Positions 5,202-6,714 of a stretch of DNA of 6,714 nucleotides are shown piece by piece. How positions within the stretch are numbered: position 1 is the first letter of the stretch; every line of letters starts with the position of its first letter. Source of the DNA: Chloroflexi bacterium RBG_19FT_COMBO_55_16 (GTDB lineage: Bacteria > Chloroflexota > Anaerolineae > Anaerolineales > UBA4823); assembly GCA_001795335.1 (NCBI GenBank), contig MGOK01000060.1:1-6714 (forward strand), given 5' to 3'. The notes beneath the pieces are model-generated. The model made no database searches, was not told the origin of the DNA, and saw nothing but the letters and a program-made list of their open reading frames with translations. The position numbers were made by a program, and so were the translations under genes.

Positions 5202-6714
5202 CTAATTACTTGGAATGATGCCGCTGATTGGTGGACAACCTTCAAAAGTAGCCGTAACTTGATAGAAATCTCCGCTCACGCTTTTGGGGTTACGATCAAA
5301 CTTGAAGATCATTTGTCGTGTGGCAAACGCTCCACTCCAAATAGGAGACGGAGTGGTTACCGCCAAATAGGGGGGCAGGGCGTTCCCAGAGTAGAGCGGG
5401 CTACCAAAGGTTATCGCAGTCACATTTGCCGCAGAACCTGACGGCCAGCGAATCGTTACCGCTACCAGGTTGACGCTGATCAATGGATTTGGGCTTTGCA
5501 AGGTCCAGGTTAACTTATTCCGATTGCTCCCGGTGCCAAAAAATGGCAAGGAATCCGGCGAGGGACAGACTGGCTCGTTATCCACGATCGTTATTGTGTG
5601 CACTGCCGGAGAGCCAAGGGTTGCATTGGTCGGTGTCCCGAGTGTTATGATGATGGTTTCACTCACCTCGACTAAGGTGTCATCGATGATGTCAACAATA
5701 ATGTCGACCGATGTGCTTCCGGCAGGGATTATGACTGGGCTGGCTGAGATGGTGTAGTCTGAACTTAGTGTTGCCGTCCCACTCAGGTTGAACGGGACCG
5801 TGATGGGTTTGTCAGAAACCCCAGTCACTCCGACTCTTGCTAATAAGCTGCTAGCCGCTTCGACAGCGCTCTGGCTGGTGGTGGTGAAGAACACCACCGG
5901 CGGGCCGTCATTATCCAGGATAGTGGCGGTATGCACGCTGGGTGTGCCCTTTGTCGCATTGATCGGCGTGCCCATCGTCACCACGACCGTCTCATCAAAT
6001 TCATCCAGGGTGTCGTCGATCAGGGTAACTACAATATTCACACTGGAACCACCCGCGGGGATTACAACGGGGCTGGAGGTGATGGTATAGTCGCTAACCC
6101 GGGTTGCCGTTCCACTCACACTGAAAGGCACAGTCACATTCTGGCTGGAAGCTGCGCTCAACACGGCGGTGATAACCATTTGGCCTGCATCTTCGTACCC
6201 GCTCTGTAGGGATGAAGAAAAAGATACGACTGGAATCACGGGTACAGTCGCGATCGTGGCAGTATGTATGCTTGGCGAACCTATGGTGGCGTTTGTTGGG
6301 GTCAATAGGGTCAGGACAACCGTCTCCTCGCCTTCAGTATTGTCGCTGTCCGCGATTACATTGATCGCAGTCGAGGCCGTCAGCCCTCCAGGAGGGATTA
6401 CCAGCGGAGTGGAATCAATGGTGTAGTCGGCGTCGCGAGTCGCTGTTCCACCAACGCTAAACGGAACCGTGATTTGCTTGCTCGAAGCAGCGCTCAATTT
6501 GACCTGGACCGTCATACTACCGACCGTCTCATCGCCGATCTGGCTTTCCCAGGTGAACGACACAAGGGGGGGCGCGTCATTATCGGTGATAGTCAGCACG
6601 TGCTGGTCTGGCAGAGCTTTTGTGGCGTTAATCACTGCGCCCATTGTGACAATGACCGTCTCGTCGTCTTCGTCTATTACATCATCATTCACATCGACGA
6701 CGATCGGAAAACTG
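5202..6714 (-). CDS. Calx-beta repeat surface protein, 5'-truncated
   Basis: The frame is open through the window edge and stops at TAG 5202-5204. Residues are numbered here from the GTG codon at 6690-6692, which is an internal Val and not a start: the upstream codons read SFPIVVD and continue the same domain. The visible part holds one partial and three full Calx-beta domains (about 108 residues each), with the hallmarks VPFSVSGTAT, DYTI, VIPAGGSS, IDDTLDE-x-DETVVVT and NAT-x-G-x-P-x-HT-x-TI-x-DND. Such domains bind calcium through clustered Asp/Glu and occur in extracellular adhesins. Residues 374-496 form a different C-terminal beta-rich module with two Cys, each followed by Pro, and no membrane helix or LPxTG motif. 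It is the first visible gene of the minus-strand run. Its signal peptide, total length and promoter are outside the window. Confidence 0.9.
   Translation of the reverse strand, partial: SFPIVVDVNDDVIDEDDETVIVTMGAVINATKALPDQHVLTITDNDAPPLVSFTWESQIGDETVGSMTVQVKLSAASSKQITVPFSVGGTATRDADYTIDSTPLVIPPGGLTASTAINVIADSDNTEGEETVVLTLLTPTNATIGSPSIHTATIATVPVIPVVSFSSSLQSGYEDAGQMVITAVLSAASSQNVTVPFSVSGTATRVSDYTITSSPVVIPAGGSSVNIVVTLIDDTLDEFDETVVVTMGTPINATKGTPSVHTATILDNDGPPVVFFTTTSQSAVEAASSLLARVGVTGVSDKPITVPFNLSGTATLSSDYTISASPVIIPAGSTSVDIIVDIIDDTLVEVSETIIITLGTPTNATLGSPAVHTITIVDNEPVCPSPDSLPFFGTGSNRNKLTWTLQSPNPLISVNLVAVTIRWPSGSAANVTAITFGSPLYSGNALPPYLAVTTPSPIWSGAFATRQMIFKFDRNPKSVSGDFYQVTATFEGCPPISGIIPSN
5574..6714 (-). 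repeat. Tandem Calx-beta repeat array
   Basis: Four units read on the minus strand: a partial unit at 6576-6714, then full units at about 6249-6572, 5907-6242 and 5574-5903, of about 324-336 nt each. The most conserved parts are the VPFxVxGTAT-xx-DYTI block and the DDTLxExxETV acidic block. Units are diverged at the DNA level, so the array is a protein-level repeat and not a recent DNA amplification. Confidence 0.85.

Larger units (their letters stand above)
938..6714 (-). other. Probable four-gene surface-protein operon
   Basis: Four genes on one strand are separated by 32, 20 and 27 nt, each gap filled mainly by a Shine-Dalgarno site, with no hairpin terminator seen between them. The single strong terminator lies after the last gene (874-901). 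The promoter must be beyond 6714. Co-transcription is inferred from spacing. Confidence 0.75.

Noticed and set aside
5470..6426. Series of plus-strand open frames of 85-100 codons (5470-5757, 5788-6090, 6169-6426) with similar sequences
   Set aside because: They resemble one another only because they are antisense shadows of the Calx-beta repeats. They have no credible ribosome sites or domains.
6690..6692. GTG as the start of the Calx-beta protein
   Set aside because: Codons upstream of it continue the conserved Calx-beta strand, there is no signal peptide after it, and the frame stays open to the edge.
5574..6714. The periodic array as a DNA-level satellite
   Set aside because: The period follows the Calx-beta domain length and only the protein motifs are well kept. 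Long identical DNA runs were not seen.

Overview
The window looks like bacterial chromosome. I lean towards the phylum Chloroflexota (Anaerolineae-like), but this is an inference with no marker-gene proof. The hints are Flp-type TadE/TadG proteins next to large secreted beta-rich proteins, Calx-beta repeats, membrane-tethered tandem cytochrome c domains, and a short C-terminal tail (FMPTVNRK) of a kind I associate with secreted proteins of that phylum. The SRP RNA is the short bacterial type (about 113 nt, no Alu domain).

Layout. (1) Positions 1-680, plus strand: the 3' end of a gene for a membrane-anchored c-type cytochrome with at least two tandem heme domains. Its 5' end lies outside the window. 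(2) Positions 706-855, plus strand: a sigma70-like promoter and the SRP RNA gene (ffs), starting just after the cytochrome stop. (3) Positions 874-901: a 10-bp hairpin placed to act as a shared, bidirectional terminator between ffs and the convergent genes. (4) Positions 938-6714, minus strand: four tightly spaced genes (gaps of 32, 20 and 27 nt) that look like one operon. In transcription order they are a Calx-beta repeat surface protein (5' end outside the window), an 804-residue secreted protein with a beta-sandwich, an Ig-like part and a propeller-like part, a TadE-like pseudopilin, and a TadG-like protein with a large beta-helix-like, cysteine-rich passenger region.

How the parts may work together. 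All four minus-strand products carry extracytoplasmic signatures: a signal peptide, pilin-like N-terminal membrane helices, calcium-binding type loops and paired cysteines. The likely picture is a cell-surface or adhesion assembly whose two small membrane proteins belong to the Tad/Flp pilus families. The Tad motor (ATPase, platform proteins, prepilin peptidase) is not in the window, so whether these proteins feed a pilus, a secretion route or a static surface complex cannot be decided here. The cytochrome and ffs form a separate, unrelated unit. I saw no mobile element, CRISPR array, tRNA or rRNA.
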